Origin: Taeniopygia guttata
Taxonomy: Eukaryota; Chordata; Aves; Passeriformes; Estrildidae
Length of the DNA stretch: 64,000 bases
NCBI RefSeq assembly: GCF_048771995.1
Contig: NC_133037.1
Location: 1,493,001-1,557,000, forward strand
Reading direction: 5' to 3'
Positions 11,383-26,700 of this stretch are shown here, piece after piece. A program made the translations under genes and the position numbers. Numbering within the stretch: the stretch's first letter is position 1; every line of letters starts with the position of its first letter. The notes under the pieces were generated by a model. It saw only the letters and a program-made list of their open reading frames with translations. It ran no database searches and had not been told where the DNA came from.

Positions 11383-13895
11383 AAATACTACAGTATCTTG
11401 TTTTGCATATGATTTGAATTATTAAATGACTTTTAAATTATTTGCTGCAGGCAAAATAGTCGAAGTATCTATTTTATCTTTTATCTGTGCTGATCGTTTG
11501 AGCTCGTGCTATTAGGCTCATAGATGGATAGATGTAAGGGGAGAATCCAGTGAGATTGTGAAGCTGCTCTGTTTTCAGTGTGCCAGGGGGACAGAAAGGC
11601 TCCTTGCCTGTAGTGACCCAGGTCCTGTTCTTCGTGCTGGGGTAGCTGGAGTGTTTGTGCTGCTGTGGATCTTTAACAGAAACAGGTACCACCCTTCTTA
11701 CCTCAGCAGATGGAGGAAGGGCAGAGCTGTGTGTAGAACTTGGCTCAGAGAATGAATTTTTATTGTAAATACATCTAAAAAGTAGGCTATAGGCATGAAT
11801 GGGCTATACATGACATATATGATATACATGTCTGGATTTTGTTTTTACTTGGTAGCTTTTGGTTTCTACTTGGTAACCAAAGGTCAGCAGAGATTTAGAC
11901 AGATCAAAAATTTGGCATGGGTTCATCTCAGGAAAAGTAAAGTAAATACACTTGGTTAAAAATGTGAAAATGGGAGAAATAAACAGGAAAGGCCTAGAAA
12001 GAAAGAACATGCCCTTGTACATGGTTTGTGACATCTCTTTTGGTCTATTTTTTCTATTCTTTTGCTGCTTTTTTCCTGATCTCTGTCTCTCAAGGCAGCC
12101 TCCTAAATAAACTCGGGGGCAGTTCAGGAAGGCTGTGGAAATGAGCTGGTACCTATAGCAGCAGTGCAGTTCTTATTGACTTTGGGAAGATAAGGATCAG
12201 GGCCCCTGAGTAAGTTCAATTCATACAATTACATGGAGGAGAATGAATCGCTGGGGAAAGCAAACCAACTGAGAACTCTTTCAAGATGGGATTTTCAAAT
12301 TGGGCCAAAAGGAAATTAGGTGTCCAGATTCCATTAAAATAGAACTGAAGCCGGAGCATAACTCTCCCAGTCCCTTGTGATAAACAGCTCAGAAAAAGTT
12401 CATTGTGGTTGATAACCTTGAAGGTTTGTAGCTCCACTATCAGCATCAGCCTGACATGAAGGAAGGTGGAAGCCACAGAATCCACTTTTCTGACATTAGT
12501 CCCCGGGGATGTGTGGCAGCCAAACTTCCCACTGGGGGAGGATAGGGAGCAGTTCGATAACTGCTAATGGCATCATTTCCCACAAAACCTGTTTAAAGCT
12601 GCAGTTTAGGGACTTGCAAACGGCCTTAAATAGCTCCTGCCATTGCAGGATCTCCTTGGGAGTGCTGTTCAGTGGTGCACTTAAACATCTGCACCTTCCT
12701 TTCATTGTTCTCCAAGCCAGGCTCAGGCCAAGCTGATGTTTGTGTTTCTCCTCGCAGAGGAACAGCCAGGGCTCTCTGGGCTGTGCTCTCAGACTAAACC
12801 TGAGCGTGAGGCTCTGCAGATGCTCCTGCTGTCATCTCCCTCCTTCTCTGTGTGCTTTGATCAGCAGATTATTGGGCTCTGCTTTGGACTGCAGTTTGTG
12901 TAGATCGTGATGCTGGAGTATGAAATATCTGCTCTTACACAGCCTCTCTGAACCAAAAGCCAAATGAAAGCTAGCAGTGGTCTTCCCCTCCTATTTTCCA
13001 AGTGGCCAGTCTCAATCCCTGATTCTGAGCAAACTGGGGTGGTTTTTGTCTTCAGTGAAGAGTAATGCAAATACATTTTGAAGGCAATTAGAGTATTTTT
13101 ATTTTTGCTCACAATAAACTGCAAGCACAATGAAATAGCTAGCACAAGGTTGAAGGTTATTTACTACGATTATATGCCACTTGTCATTAATCTCTTTCCC
13201 CACTTTTTCTACTTTTATCAGCAAGGTTTTAAATATCCAGGGGATGTCTACAGAATTCTGCAGGGTCAGATTAAAAGGCTGCAAACACTTAGCACAGGTG
13301 GCTGTGTGTGCAGAATGCACTGCCTTAACAAGGTGCTTTTTGCTGCTCTCTGGTGACCTGCAGCTCCCTCCAGGGCTCCCAGCAGCAGCAGCAGCAGCAG
13401 CTTCCCTGCAATCCTGCAGATCAGCACTTCCCAACAAGTGTGTGCCTGTTATCGAGCCATTTCCCCCTGCTGTCCTCCAACAGCGCTGCTCTAAAAAGAT
13501 GATAAATGACAGAAAAGAGAGGGAACACAGGGCCTGTTATTCCCCAGTGGAAATGAACGTGTTAAACATTGCTTTTCTTCCTGGCTGCTGTTGGAGGTCG
13601 CTGAGCTCACTGGGGAATGTGGCTCTGTCCTCCTCCATGGCCATGTGTCCCTGTCACCTTCGTTTTCACCAGTGACTGCTTCTGCAGCTGCCCAGGTTTG
13701 CCAGTTCAGCCAGGTGAAAACAGACCAGGCCACACACACAGGGAGCAGTTGGTGTGGTCTGTGTCCACCAGCATGGAGTGGTCAACACCAGCTTGCTCAG
13801 AAGGCAAACAGAGCCCCAGGATGGGAGGTGGGGACAGAGGGAGGAAGAGCAGGATGGCTGTTTTGGAGGGCAGCCCCATGCACAGGTTGCCTTAT
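11383..13895. other. Single-copy spacer between the direct duplicates
   Basis: 2.5 kb of unique sequence. It contains a short CAG run (13380-13401) and an octamer ATGCAAAT (13065-13072). I recognise no retroviral, LINE or host gene content, so the flanking duplicates are probably not the two LTRs of one provirus. Confidence 0.5.
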
Positions 13896-14409
13896 TGAAC
13901 TGGGGAGGATTTATTCACCCTTTCATTCCTTGACAGCTTTGCTTTCACTCATGGCAGAGGTTAGAACAATCACACAGACTATTGGAAAAGTACTAAGATT
14001 AATGATTTTATGTGTAAGCTGTTTCTCCCCACTCAGAACACTGAGGGATAAGAAAGGGGAGAAGCTCCTGACTTTGAGATGAGATCTCAAGGTGCTGTTT
14101 CCTCAGAGGAGGAGTGGAGGTGGTTTCCAGAAGGACTGAAAGAGGGGCTGGAGTGGCTGGTGCTGGGAGATCCAGCACCATCCACTAATCCCTTGGAAAT
14201 GGCTGGGCTTTAGGAACTGCACAAGGACAAGGCCTCTGGGGTCATGGCAAGGAACATGTAGCAGAAGGAACCTTTGGCTTAAAAGAATATTTGGGCTCTT
14301 TATATGAAAAGACCTGAAATTTTATTAACCATTTATCCAGTTGCTTTTGCCACCCAGCACTGATGGTTTCTATGCTGACTTCCCTACAGAGATAAGAAAA
14401 CTTGGTATT
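13896..14409 (+). repeat. Direct duplicate, copy 2 (514 bases)
   Basis: Partner of 10883-11382 in the same orientation. It differs mainly by a stretch near 14290-14320 (GGGCTCTTTATATGAAAAGA) that is absent or replaced in copy 1. Confidence 0.85.
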
Positions 14410-15063
14410 GTTGGTTCCCTGAGGAACCAACACCTTGGACCCAAAGCGCTCTGTTCTTCCATCATCCTCTTCCACATTGTGGGGAGGTCCAGGTAGAGCT
14501 GTGTGATCCTGGGAAAATGCTGCAGGAAGCTGAGGGGATGATGGAAAAGGGGCCTTGCTTTGCACCTTCTGACACCTGCTCCATTAATTATTTTCTGAAG
14601 ACACTTTTATGATGTCATGCAAGCTGGAGCCAGCATTCTGTGGCCAACCTTGTCCTCGGTGTCCTTTTCTCTGGCTAAAGTAGAGAAAATCTTTGCTGCA
14701 GAAGAGATCTTGGTTTAATTCATTGTGCCTGCAGCTTTAAGGTTAGAACAGAATATAGACCAGATGATAATTATTCCTCTTCAGCTTTTCTGGAGAAGGC
14801 AGCATAGGGGAATGTTTCATTTACATTAAAAATGAATCCAGGAGAAGGTGATAAAGAACTGCTTTCACCATGTTTCTTCTCCATGATCAAAAGACACTTG
14901 CCTAACCCCAACATCTAATTGTCACATGATTAAAAATGTATGAGATCTCCTGAATGTAGAAAAGATTGTGTGTAGCAGCACAAATACTTGATTGAAATGC
15001 ATAATTAATACCTTCACTCAGCCCCATGTGGAAACACCAGACCAATGGGACAGGTTGTCCAAG
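14410..15063. other. Unique gene-free flank
   Basis: No repeats, no splice-bounded open frame and no recognisable element. Confidence 0.5.
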
Positions 15064-15160
15064 GGATGGATGGATGGATGGATGGATGGATGGATGGATG
15101 GATGGATGGATGGATGGATGGATGGATGGATGGATGGATGGATGGATGGATGGATGGATA
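15064..15160. repeat. GATG tetranucleotide microsatellite, about 24 units
   Basis: A nearly pure GGAT/GATG run of about 97 bases. It accounts for the IHPS and GWMD open frames on the two strands. Confidence 0.98.
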
Positions 15161-15769
15161 AGTTCGTGTACCAAGGATTAGTGAAACAATGCTGGTAACC
15201 TTTCACTTTTAGACAAGGAAAAAGAACTTTGAGGCTTATCTGAAAATGTTAAGGGGTCTTGGGGATATTTGAGAAACCAATGAGTTAAAAAACCTCACAC
15301 AGCCCCCAGGCACATCTCTTATTTGAACAATTAACTTTTACTTACCAAGGACTTTTTTGGTGAGCAAAAATATATAAAAATTACACAGTGGAAGTGGTGA
15401 TAAAGTGTAGAAAATGCTGTGCTTGCTGCTGAGGGGTGTAGTGTGATGTGGCCATGTGTTCCCCAGAGCCCACCCTGCTCTTGACTTGTGTGCAGAACTT
15501 GCAGGGATTCAGAAAAGACAACGCACGACGCTTCCATGGGTTCAACTGTAAATGATGCCTTTATATTGTACCCAGTGCACACAAAACACTGCTGCTCTCT
15601 TTTACAACAGTCATTCAGGAAAATACTCAGAATACGGATTAATTTGAAGCCTGTAAAAAATACAGTTCAGTATTGGACCAAACTTGGTAGTTTTAATCTT
15701 AATTTCTGATTTTGGAGGAACATGAATCCAAATAAGTTTCTTTTCAAGTATATTCCAAGAATCAACTGG
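15161..15769. other. Gene-free flank below LRRN1
   Basis: AT-rich unique sequence just past the proposed LRRN1 poly(A) signal. A longer 3' UTR could extend into it. Nothing else was seen. Confidence 0.4.
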
Positions 15770-15775
15770 TTTATT
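15770..15775 (-). terminator. Candidate distal poly(A) signal of LRRN1
   Basis: An exact AATAAA on the minus strand, about 1.2 kb after the LRRN1 stop codon, at the edge of the AT-rich 3' block. Nearer AATAAA copies at 16667-16672 and 16235-16240 are alternatives. A hexamer alone is weak evidence. Confidence 0.3.
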
Positions 15776-16969
15776 TCAGTTTGGTAGCACTGAGGTTTTT
15801 TTTGTCCTAACTGATGGTAATGACAGCTAAATGTCAGCTTCATTTCTATCTTAGCTCAATATATAAACAGAAAAGTATACAAAAAGGAAAATGTCCTGTT
15901 ACACACTCTGTGAGTTCTTCTTGCTGTGTACCCTATGCCAAACAGTTTTGATTCTGCATGTGACTCTCAGTCCAAAAGCCATGCTGAGACATTTTTCTCA
16001 ATAAATTATTTTCCGTATTTTGTCTCTAGTGCAGAGAAAACACTGCTATTAACATAAATGCATAAAAAACCTGAACCTGGAACTTCATTTCATCAAGAAA
16101 AAAACCCCATGATATTTTTATATAACATTTTGGATATATTTTATGTCAAAACATGATCACCAGTCAAACTAGTGACGTCTAAACCCAATACATTATTGTG
16201 ACTTCTAAATTAAAAACATCAGAACAAAACTAAATTTATTATAGCTCTGCCTTCATTAAACACCGTGTGTTGGTGATTTAAACACAACAAAACTCTAGCA
16301 ATTCTTCAAAAGTGTCTACTAAATAGAATAAAAAGAATAAGAACAATTAACATTTAGTCTGTTACATTAAAAAATTGTTTGTACTTATTCCTATTGCCTG
16401 TTAGCTTTACCTAAGCCTTCAACTACTACAAAAATAACAATAAAAAAGAAAACTCATTGCTGAAAGTCAAAAAAACATTCAAATCAGTTGATACAACATT
16501 ACAGTACAGTCAACTAACATCATTCAGGGTCTCCTTTTCTCAGGGTAGAGTCCTCAGACCAGGGTCACAAACCTAGTTCACTGCAGGTCCAAAACTGAGG
16601 GTTGGCTCGGTGCCATCCTGCCCCGCGATGGCTTTGGGACAACGGGGGCTCACCTGGCCTCTCCTTTTTATTCAGCACTGGAGTTAGGACAGTGTTAATT
16701 TAGCACAATAACAAAAAAAAAAACCAAAACAAAACCCAAAAAAGGGAAAAAAAAAATAAACAGAGAAGTGGAAGCTAGGTGAAGCTGCCATTTGTGTCAA
16801 CCCATTGCGATACGCTATACTAAAAAATCCTGAAATATCCACCTGTCCTCGCCGCTCTGCCACGGGCTAGCAAAGTCAAAAATACAAAAGTCTTCAACTC
16901 GTCGTTTTTGCAGAATAAAGCAAAAAAGTCTTTGTGCTCCTTACTACCAGAAGCAAAATATCCTCTGAG
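15770..16969 (-). other. LRRN1: Probable LRRN1 3' untranslated region
   Basis: This AT-rich, repeat-poor stretch directly follows the TAA stop and has no open frame of note. On the minus strand it offers three exact AATAAA hexamers, at 16667-16672, 16235-16240 and 15770-15775, so alternative ends are possible. I drew the end at the most distal of these; the transcript could be shorter or run further. Placement is inference, since no transcript data are available. Confidence 0.45.
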
Positions 16970-19138
<2,169 letters not shown>

Positions 19139-20219
19139 TCAGCTCCCCAGCCCCCTAAAATCCCCACGGAGGAAGAGGGTGATCCCCTATTGGGCAGAAA
19201 ACGTAAAGCTTGACGTTTAAGGTGAAAGGCTTGGACATCCAGAAAGGTGAAAGATGATTTTCTGAGTTTAGTGAAGTTAAGAAATTCTCTGAAGACTCTC
19301 AGCTGCTCCTCAGTGTTTTAGAATCTTCTGTAAATCAGTGCCTGAAGATGGTCCTGAAAGCAGATTAGGGTATATGTTATGCTCAGCTCATATATAGTTC
19401 ATCTATTATTTAGTTTCTTCAACCTTCGAAAGAAAATATCTGAAAACAATCATTATTTCAACAGTAATCTCTTACAAAAATCCCAGTCTTGTGTAGCTAA
19501 ATTATGTAGGGTTTGGAGCTCTCTTCTTGGGGTTAACATGAGAAATCTCTCTGAGTGAATTACCTAAAAATGAAACTTTGGGAGGGTTACCTTTCAGATT
19601 TACCCTGCAGGAATAGTTTGAATGGCCTGGGAATGCTGAGGGTGGAGGATGTGCTGGTGAGCACGGCGGGGTCTCAGACAAGCGTCAATGCCCAATCCCT
19701 GTCCCCAAGGCTTGGATTTCAGGCGTGTGGAATTAAGGCTCAGGAAGCTGCTGGTTTAGAAGTTTGAAGCTAAATGCTTATGAACTTTGCCAAAATTTAT
19801 CCGAGCTAATCGAATCAGTTCCAGATAACAGTTTAGATTTAATCCAGCTCAGCACCAAACAATAACAGTAAATTTGATTAAATGAATGTACTGCCCCTAT
19901 TTCAGCTGTTTGTACTGCATTGTGATCGTATGAACTGTTCACCACAATTCCAAATTGCTGTGTAAGCCCCACATTTGTATCTGCTTTGCCTGAAGTTGTT
20001 CATGCAAGAGTGAATTTAAATTAACCCAGCTGTGTCCAGGCACCTCAGAACATCTGGTGTATCGTGAGGCTTTGAACACATATTCCAGGAAAATCTCCTA
20101 GTAAAATATTTCTCCTCCTCCCCTCATTGGAAAATCACTCTGGTGAGTGCAGTTGAGACTTCTCAAATAAAACATTCGAGTTTTTATGTAACTAAAATAA
20201 TCAGGTTGTGCTTTGTGGA

Positions 20220-20355
20220 CTCCCCATCCCTGGAAGTGTCCAAGACCAGGTCAGATGGGGCTTAGAGCAGCCTGGAATAGTGGAAGGTGGCAGGGGTGGA
20301 ACTGGGTGGGCTTTAAGGTCCCTCCCAACCCAAACACTCTGTGACTCTGTGATAT
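20220..20355 (+). mobile_element. CR1 LINE 3' fragment
   Basis: CCCATCCCTGGAAGTGTCCA, AGATGGGGCTTAGAGCAGCC, GGTGGAACTGGGTGGGCTTT, AAGGTCCCTCCCAACCCAAA and CTCTGTGACTCTGTGA form a textbook CR1 end with its short terminal repeat. It is in the LRRN1 intron. Confidence 0.92.
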
Positions 20356-23208
20356 CTGAGAGAGCTCAGTGATGGATTCGCATCTTTTTCAATTGGAACG
20401 TAGCAAAGCTTCAGCCAAGTCACAGCCCACAAAAGATGGTTCTATATAAAATAATAAAACTAAATACAGCTTCTGAAATAGGTTTAAAATACTCATCTGG
20501 ATAGTGGTGACAGGAATCCCATTCATACAACCTTTACTTCTAAATCTAATCATATTAAATAATGAAATTACCATGTTTTATTTCAGATTACGGTGTAGTG
20601 CTGTAGGTAGAACACACCCAACAGCAATTTTATTATTTATTTTTATATTGTTACTCTATGGTTGTGCTTTGGAGGAAGGGGAAGAGGAGTGGGGCCCAGA
20701 ATACATTTGACCCTGCTGAGTCAGATTTTCTCTCTGGTAGCTGAGCAGACTCTGCTGGAGGGGGGAAAACCAACTGTAGGACCAAGATTCCTTCCCAAAT
20801 AACTTCCAACTGATGGAAGAATTGACTAAGACTGTATTAAAAAATAAATCCTGACGGCACCGTGATAGTAGGGGATGTGTTAGCGTGGAGTGATGAGGAG
20901 GCTGGTGTAGCTGAGCTCTGCTGTCTCTGATGGATGCTTCCCTCCACAGCAACACATTTGTAGCTGACCCAAGCCAGCCAATTCTAGGAAAATTGATGGC
21001 ATCTGAAGTTTAATTGATTTAATTGCAAATTTTCAAATGGCAGCATTTTGCAGTGAATAATGCAGGCGGTGCTTTCCCCCAGTCACAATCCCAGGCAGAT
21101 ACAGGAGGTGCCCTCACACAGGGACGTGTCCCTGCTCCTGCTCTGCACCTGGCCCAGGTATCCCCACCAAAGAGGGCACATTGCTCCCAAAATTCCTGCC
21201 TGTGGAATTTCTCCTGCAGCTTCTCAGTGGATGAGGAGAAGGGAGTTGGAGCTTTACAAAGCTGAGGGCCCTAATGATGTTTTACTACTGCTTTAGCCCT
21301 GATGTAGCCGTATGAATCATGTAATGCTTTAGAAACCAAACTGCCTGAAAAACACTTCAAAGGTTCTTTTAAAATATGTAAGAGCATGTCTAGATGTTGC
21401 AAAAAAAAAAAAAAATCAAATTCTATCTTTCTTTGTTGAATATTTATATCCTCTTACTTGCACGTTACAGTTATTGTTCATCCTTGCTAAGAAGGCATTT
21501 GTGGGTTTATTGACCAGAGTTCTGGGTTTATGATCACTGTAAATATATGATTTTACAAGTTCCTAGTGGCTTGTTCTCTTCTGTAGCTATTTTCCACTGC
21601 AAATGGATTTAATTTTATTTAACTGCAAACTTAGAAACAACCCACACATTGCTCTCCTCAGTCTCTCCCAGCCCAGGGTGGCTTGGATGAAGCTGGAAAT
21701 GAAATTCCAGGGTAATAAAAGAGTGAATTCTGAGCAGCCCTGTGTGCCCCAGGAGGGCAGGGAGGGACAACCCAAGTCACGGGCTTTAGTTTTAGCTACC
21801 TGTGGTGTGTAAAACCCCACCCACAGCCCTGCCCAAAGCTACAGGGGCAGCAAAGCAGCCACCAAAAGCCATCCCTTTTGGGATTCTCACTTTCCAATCT
21901 TTGCAGCACTGGCAGGACTGATCCCAGACACCTCTGCAATGTTTGGTGTTGCAGATCCTGAGGGTGTGAAGGAAAGCTTTTAGCATTCCCTGCCTTGCCT
22001 CTCATTTGTTAGATTCATATTTTCTGCTGTTCCAACCCACAACAGCAGTTGTAACAGCTGGTAACTTGATATCAGCAGAAATAATGGCTAATTTTATGTG
22101 AGAGATATGGAGGGAATTATTTTACTCTCAGCTAATTAAATGCATTTTCCATGGCACTGCTCAGTACCCAGTGCAGAAAAAAAAAGCCACATTTCTGTCA
22201 CCAGCAAACCCACAGCAGCTGCCCGGGGTGTTGGTTTATTCCTGTTCCCTGAGGGCAGGAACAGAAGCATCATGGAACTGCCATGGGGAGGTCTAACTCT
22301 TCCCTTTCCACCTAAGTTCTGAACAATGGTTAATACTGAGAATTTGTTTGGCCTAAGAAATCACAAGGGTGGCTGTTTGGTTATGGAGTAGAAGATCCTT
22401 CATTTCAGTTTTCCTTGGAAAGAGGATGGGTGATGGGTGGGAAGAGGTGTGCCCTGGCAGCCACAGCCTGCTTGGTGGCTCTCAAAGAGTGAGGGTGGGT
22501 GGGTGATTGGAAGAAAAAGTACATTTAAACCTCCAGTGCAGGAAGAGGAAAATATTAAGGCACAAGCATGAAAGAAACTGTTCATTAAAAGTGTTCACAG
22601 TTAACGTGCCAACTAAAAAGAACAGATATTAAATATTTTTGCTTGGTAATAGGAAAACAAAGCGTTGTCACTTCCCTGACAACTGTATTAATGGTCACTA
22701 TTAAAATTCGCTGAAAAGAGCAACAATCTTGTTTGCACATGGATATCTGGGAGCATTTTGAAACAGCGGTGCTGCCACAGCAAATCCTCCCTCCCCGTGG
22801 TTACGTTACTCATCCTTGCAGAATTTCTTTTATATTGCAGTAGCATCAGCCCAGATTTTGGTCAGCAGCCACCTGCACTGAGTGTGCCCAGGTAGAAGTT
22901 GGAGGGATCAGATACACAAAGAAATTACCTCAGGCTAAGACAAGCAATTTATTCTGCAGTTGCTGAGAGCCAGAAGCACACGCTGATCCCCCGTTCCTCC
23001 CCTCTTTCCCAGGCTGAGCCTCAGTACCTGAGCTGTGTGCTGGAAAATTGTCTGTTCTGCTAAGGACTCGTGCAGCTCCTGCATTCCATCAGCTCCAGGA
23101 AAACCTGTCCTGGCTGCTGCAGCCTGGGCTGGGTGGGACAGCAGGGGAATGCAGGTGGGGTATCTCTGCCCAGGTAGAGCCAGCTGGGAGAACTGGGGGG
23201 GCTTTAGG

Positions 23209-23796
23209 TCTCAGGGTGCTGGGCTGACCCCAGGAGTGTAAAATCCTCCTTCTCCAGCCCTGCAGCCACAGGAGCAGTCTGAGTGTGCAGGATCAGCTTC
23301 TCAAGGCTGTTTATTTTCCCTTCTCCAGAACATTCTCTCTCTGCCCTGCTGAGCTCTGGTCAGCAGCTCGGCCATGGCATTCTGTCTGCCCTCAGGGCGG
23401 TGTTTGCATTTTATACCAAAAACTGCCTGTGCCATGTTTGCAATAACGTGCCAATATCTGTCATTTCTGTTGGGCAGTGTGTCTGTGCCTTAAACCAACA
23501 GAAAAGTGTCACCAGCACAGCAAGGCATGGAGGGCAAGGAGAAGGAGAAGAAGTCAGGACATGCCCAAATCCCTCCATCTTGTCCCCTTGAACTCCATTC
23601 TAAAAACCCCAAAATTCTATTTTTTCACCCTGTGTTAACTTAACTCCCACACTATTCAAACCCTTGTGGTTTTTAATTCCTCACACGAAGTTGGCAGCTT
23701 TTTCCAGAGGCTAAAATTGAAGCCACAGGTGTTTGTGACTTTGTGCCAGGGTCTGGAGCAGCCAGGGCAGCCAGAGGGATGTGCTGGGTCCCGACA
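23209..23796 (-). mobile_element. Solo LTR, family B (endogenous retrovirus)
   Basis: About 588 bases. The 5' end is at the high coordinate (TGTCGGGACCCAGCACATCC on the minus strand), with TATAAAATGC near 23410 and AATAAACAGCC near 23310, then U5 ending ...CCCTGAGA. Other copies are at 47653-48248 and 60604-61191. It is a solo LTR with no internal region beside it. Confidence 0.85.
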
Positions 23797-26700
23797 TCGT
23801 GGAACTGGGAGACAGAATTCAGACTAGGAGCAGCACAGATCCAGGCCCTGCTGTGTCCCTGAGGAACAGGACAAGGGCAGGAACTGATGCCCAGAAGTTC
23901 CAGCTGAGCATGAGGCAGAAGTTCCCTGTGCAGGGACCACACACTGAATGAACACCCTGTCCCGAGAGGGGCTGGAGTCTCCTCCCTGGGGACATTCCGT
24001 ATCTGGACACAATGCCACAATTCCGTATCTGGACACCAGCTCTGGGCTGGTGGCACCAGATGTCCCTTCCAGCCTGACCCACTCTGTGACTCTGTGAAGA
24101 GCCTCTTGGGAGTGGGAACCTCCAGCTGGAGGTGGGGATGGCAAAGGAGCTCCGTGGATGCTGGAAGCACCACTGGAACCCAGGCTGGGATCACTGCAGG
24201 CAAGTTTAAGGAAAGGGTTTTGTGTGTGTTAGAGGTAAAAGCTGCCCTGCCCTGCCCCTCAGCAGGGCTCCTGCAGCTGTGCATCCTCATTTTCCTGGAT
24301 AAAACAGGGATTGGTGCCCTGCTCAGCTGAGCCAGCGCCTCAGGCCAGGCTTTAGGAGGGAGAGGCACTGAAATAGGAGCAGCCTCTAAATCCCAGCAGT
24401 AAACTCGACACTAAACCCAGTCTAAAAGCAGGATGCTAAAGTCAGGCTTGCTCCAGTCAAGAGCATCAGTGACCTTGCACACCCTAGGGAAAGAGAACTT
24501 GGAGTTTAATAACCAGGACATTTCCAGCCAACCCACAGAATGGGCTCCTTTCCCAGGAATTAAATCTACAAGGGCAATCCTGTGTATTTAGGAAAAATAT
24601 TGAGGGATAATGCTTGATAATAAGCCTTTTATAGTGTGTTTTTTAAAGTCTCCAGTGTCATCAGGAAATAAGCTATTTACAGGTCTGAATTGTGAAAAAT
24701 ACAGAAAAATCAAGCTGAAAATGATGACAGTTGAAGGAGCTTGAAAAAAATCTGAACGTGGGAGCTGGGTATTAAAAGGAAATACAGAAACAAGGGCCCG
24801 TAGGACATGTAATAATGGTATAAAGCCTCAAAACACATCTTCAGGGATTTATAATATTAAAGTTTTGAGGGTTCTTTTCCTTGCAAATAATGCCTACTTT
24901 TTTCTTCTCATCTGTACACACATTCCATCAAAATAAGGTCTGTGTTTTATTTTGGGGAAAGCTCTGGTGAGAAGGCGATTTGCTGTATCTCGAGACAACC
25001 TTAGCATGCTTTATCTGTGTTCTTTTGAAAAATACTACTCTTATCTCCACCAAAGAACTGCGAAGAGCATCCTATTCATAACGTCTGCGCTGCAGAAACA
25101 GCATATTACAGCTTGGAAATTTGTAATTTATTGGAGCTTATTCTTAAGGCTCGCATCTGATACAATATTTTTCATTAAAATATGGAAGTAAATTTGCAGG
25201 AGAGGGAAAAATGGTTTTCATTCACAGACTGCTCTGGAGTGCAAGGGGAGCAGCCACTGGGTACTGATGGCCCATCAAATCCACCACAGAATTGCAACCC
25301 AGCTTCTGGCAACTGATGGAAAATCTCTCACAGGTTACCATCAACCAGTCCCATTAGAAACATCAGGAATAACAGGGCGTGCCAAACAGTGGGCTGTCAG
25401 ATTATAGAGGGTATTTGCTTTAGGAAAGAAAAACCTCATAAACCACTTCATGGCCTTGACTCCTGAAAGGTGAGATGTGTTTGTGCAGCAGGAATATTCT
25501 TATGCTCAGAACACAAATTATTATCACAAATTATTATTGAAACCTAAGTGGTTTTAGTACAGGATCTAGAATTTCCAGAGCACGACTAATTTGGGAAGAT
25601 CTCTTCCAGCTACTTTTTGCATGTCGTGTATCTGCTGGCTGATGGATGAAAGAGGACCAAAGGCAGAGAAATTCTGCTTTGGCTTCTTACCATATTTAAA
25701 GAGTAGAAATGGATTGAGTCCTGGCATGTTTGGGATCTCAGAACCACGTGGAAGGAGCTGAGCATCTTTGTAACCCACGGGGGCACCTTCCTCCCCAGCA
25801 TTTCATACAGAACAGCTCAGAAAATCTCTGCTTCTTACCATCTATCAAAATCAGCACAATTCAAACAAAAACCTAAAAAAAAAAAAAAGAAAGAGGACAA
25901 AGGGCTTGAAGAGATTGGGTCTGATTTTGGAGTAGAATTCCCTTTTTGTATTTTGACCACTCTGAGAGCCAAGGAGCTTAGCCAGTGGAAGCAAAGTGTT
26001 AATAATAACAAAAGAAAGAGCACACAAGGAGTACTTTTAGCCAGGAGAAACAGGGATGCCAGAACTCCAGAGGATTTTCCTGAAGCAACAGAAAATCCTT
26101 TTCCTCCCTTTTTGCTGACTGGCTTCTGGCAGTGTGATTATTTTGCTTCCTACACAGTTTTAGATCAAACTCCAGTTTTGTGAGTCACTCAGGATCCCCC
26201 ACAGTTGGGAAAGACCCCGGCGGGTACGTGGTTGTTACTACCACAGAGGATGCCAAAAAACCCTGTGCTGCAAACGGTGCCTGATAAATCCCAACCAGAA
26301 TGAGTCAGGAGCTCTGGAGGTATTTATAAATCAACACAATGGTGCTGGCTGTAGGGAATGCATAAGGCTTGTTATTAAAAATTATATGTGCATGGAGCTT
26401 CAATTGCTTATCTTCAATTCTTCAATCAAGGAAAAAAGTTCTTTTTCTGGTCCTTGTTACACTCTGTTTTGATAATTCTGTTTCCTGTGGCTGTAATATG
26501 TGTTAGCATTTCAATTATTAGTGATTAAGTATTAAACTGTATTTTACTATTAGCCTAGATCTATATCTACACAGTTTGTACATGTAGTGTGCTGACACAG
26601 ACTTCAGCCCTGAGAATAAAACAGACTTTTATTGATTTTTTTCCCTGAGTTTTATGCTTACAAAATCCAATTCTCTGTTTCTGAGCTATATATATTTAAA

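Noticed and set aside
10883-14409. The direct duplicates as the two LTRs of one provirus
   Set aside because: They show no TATA/poly(A) order, no CA end and no target duplication, and the spacer lacks recognisable retroviral content.
15018-15206. Open frames of IHPS or GWMD repeats
   Set aside because: Pure GATG microsatellite read in two strands.
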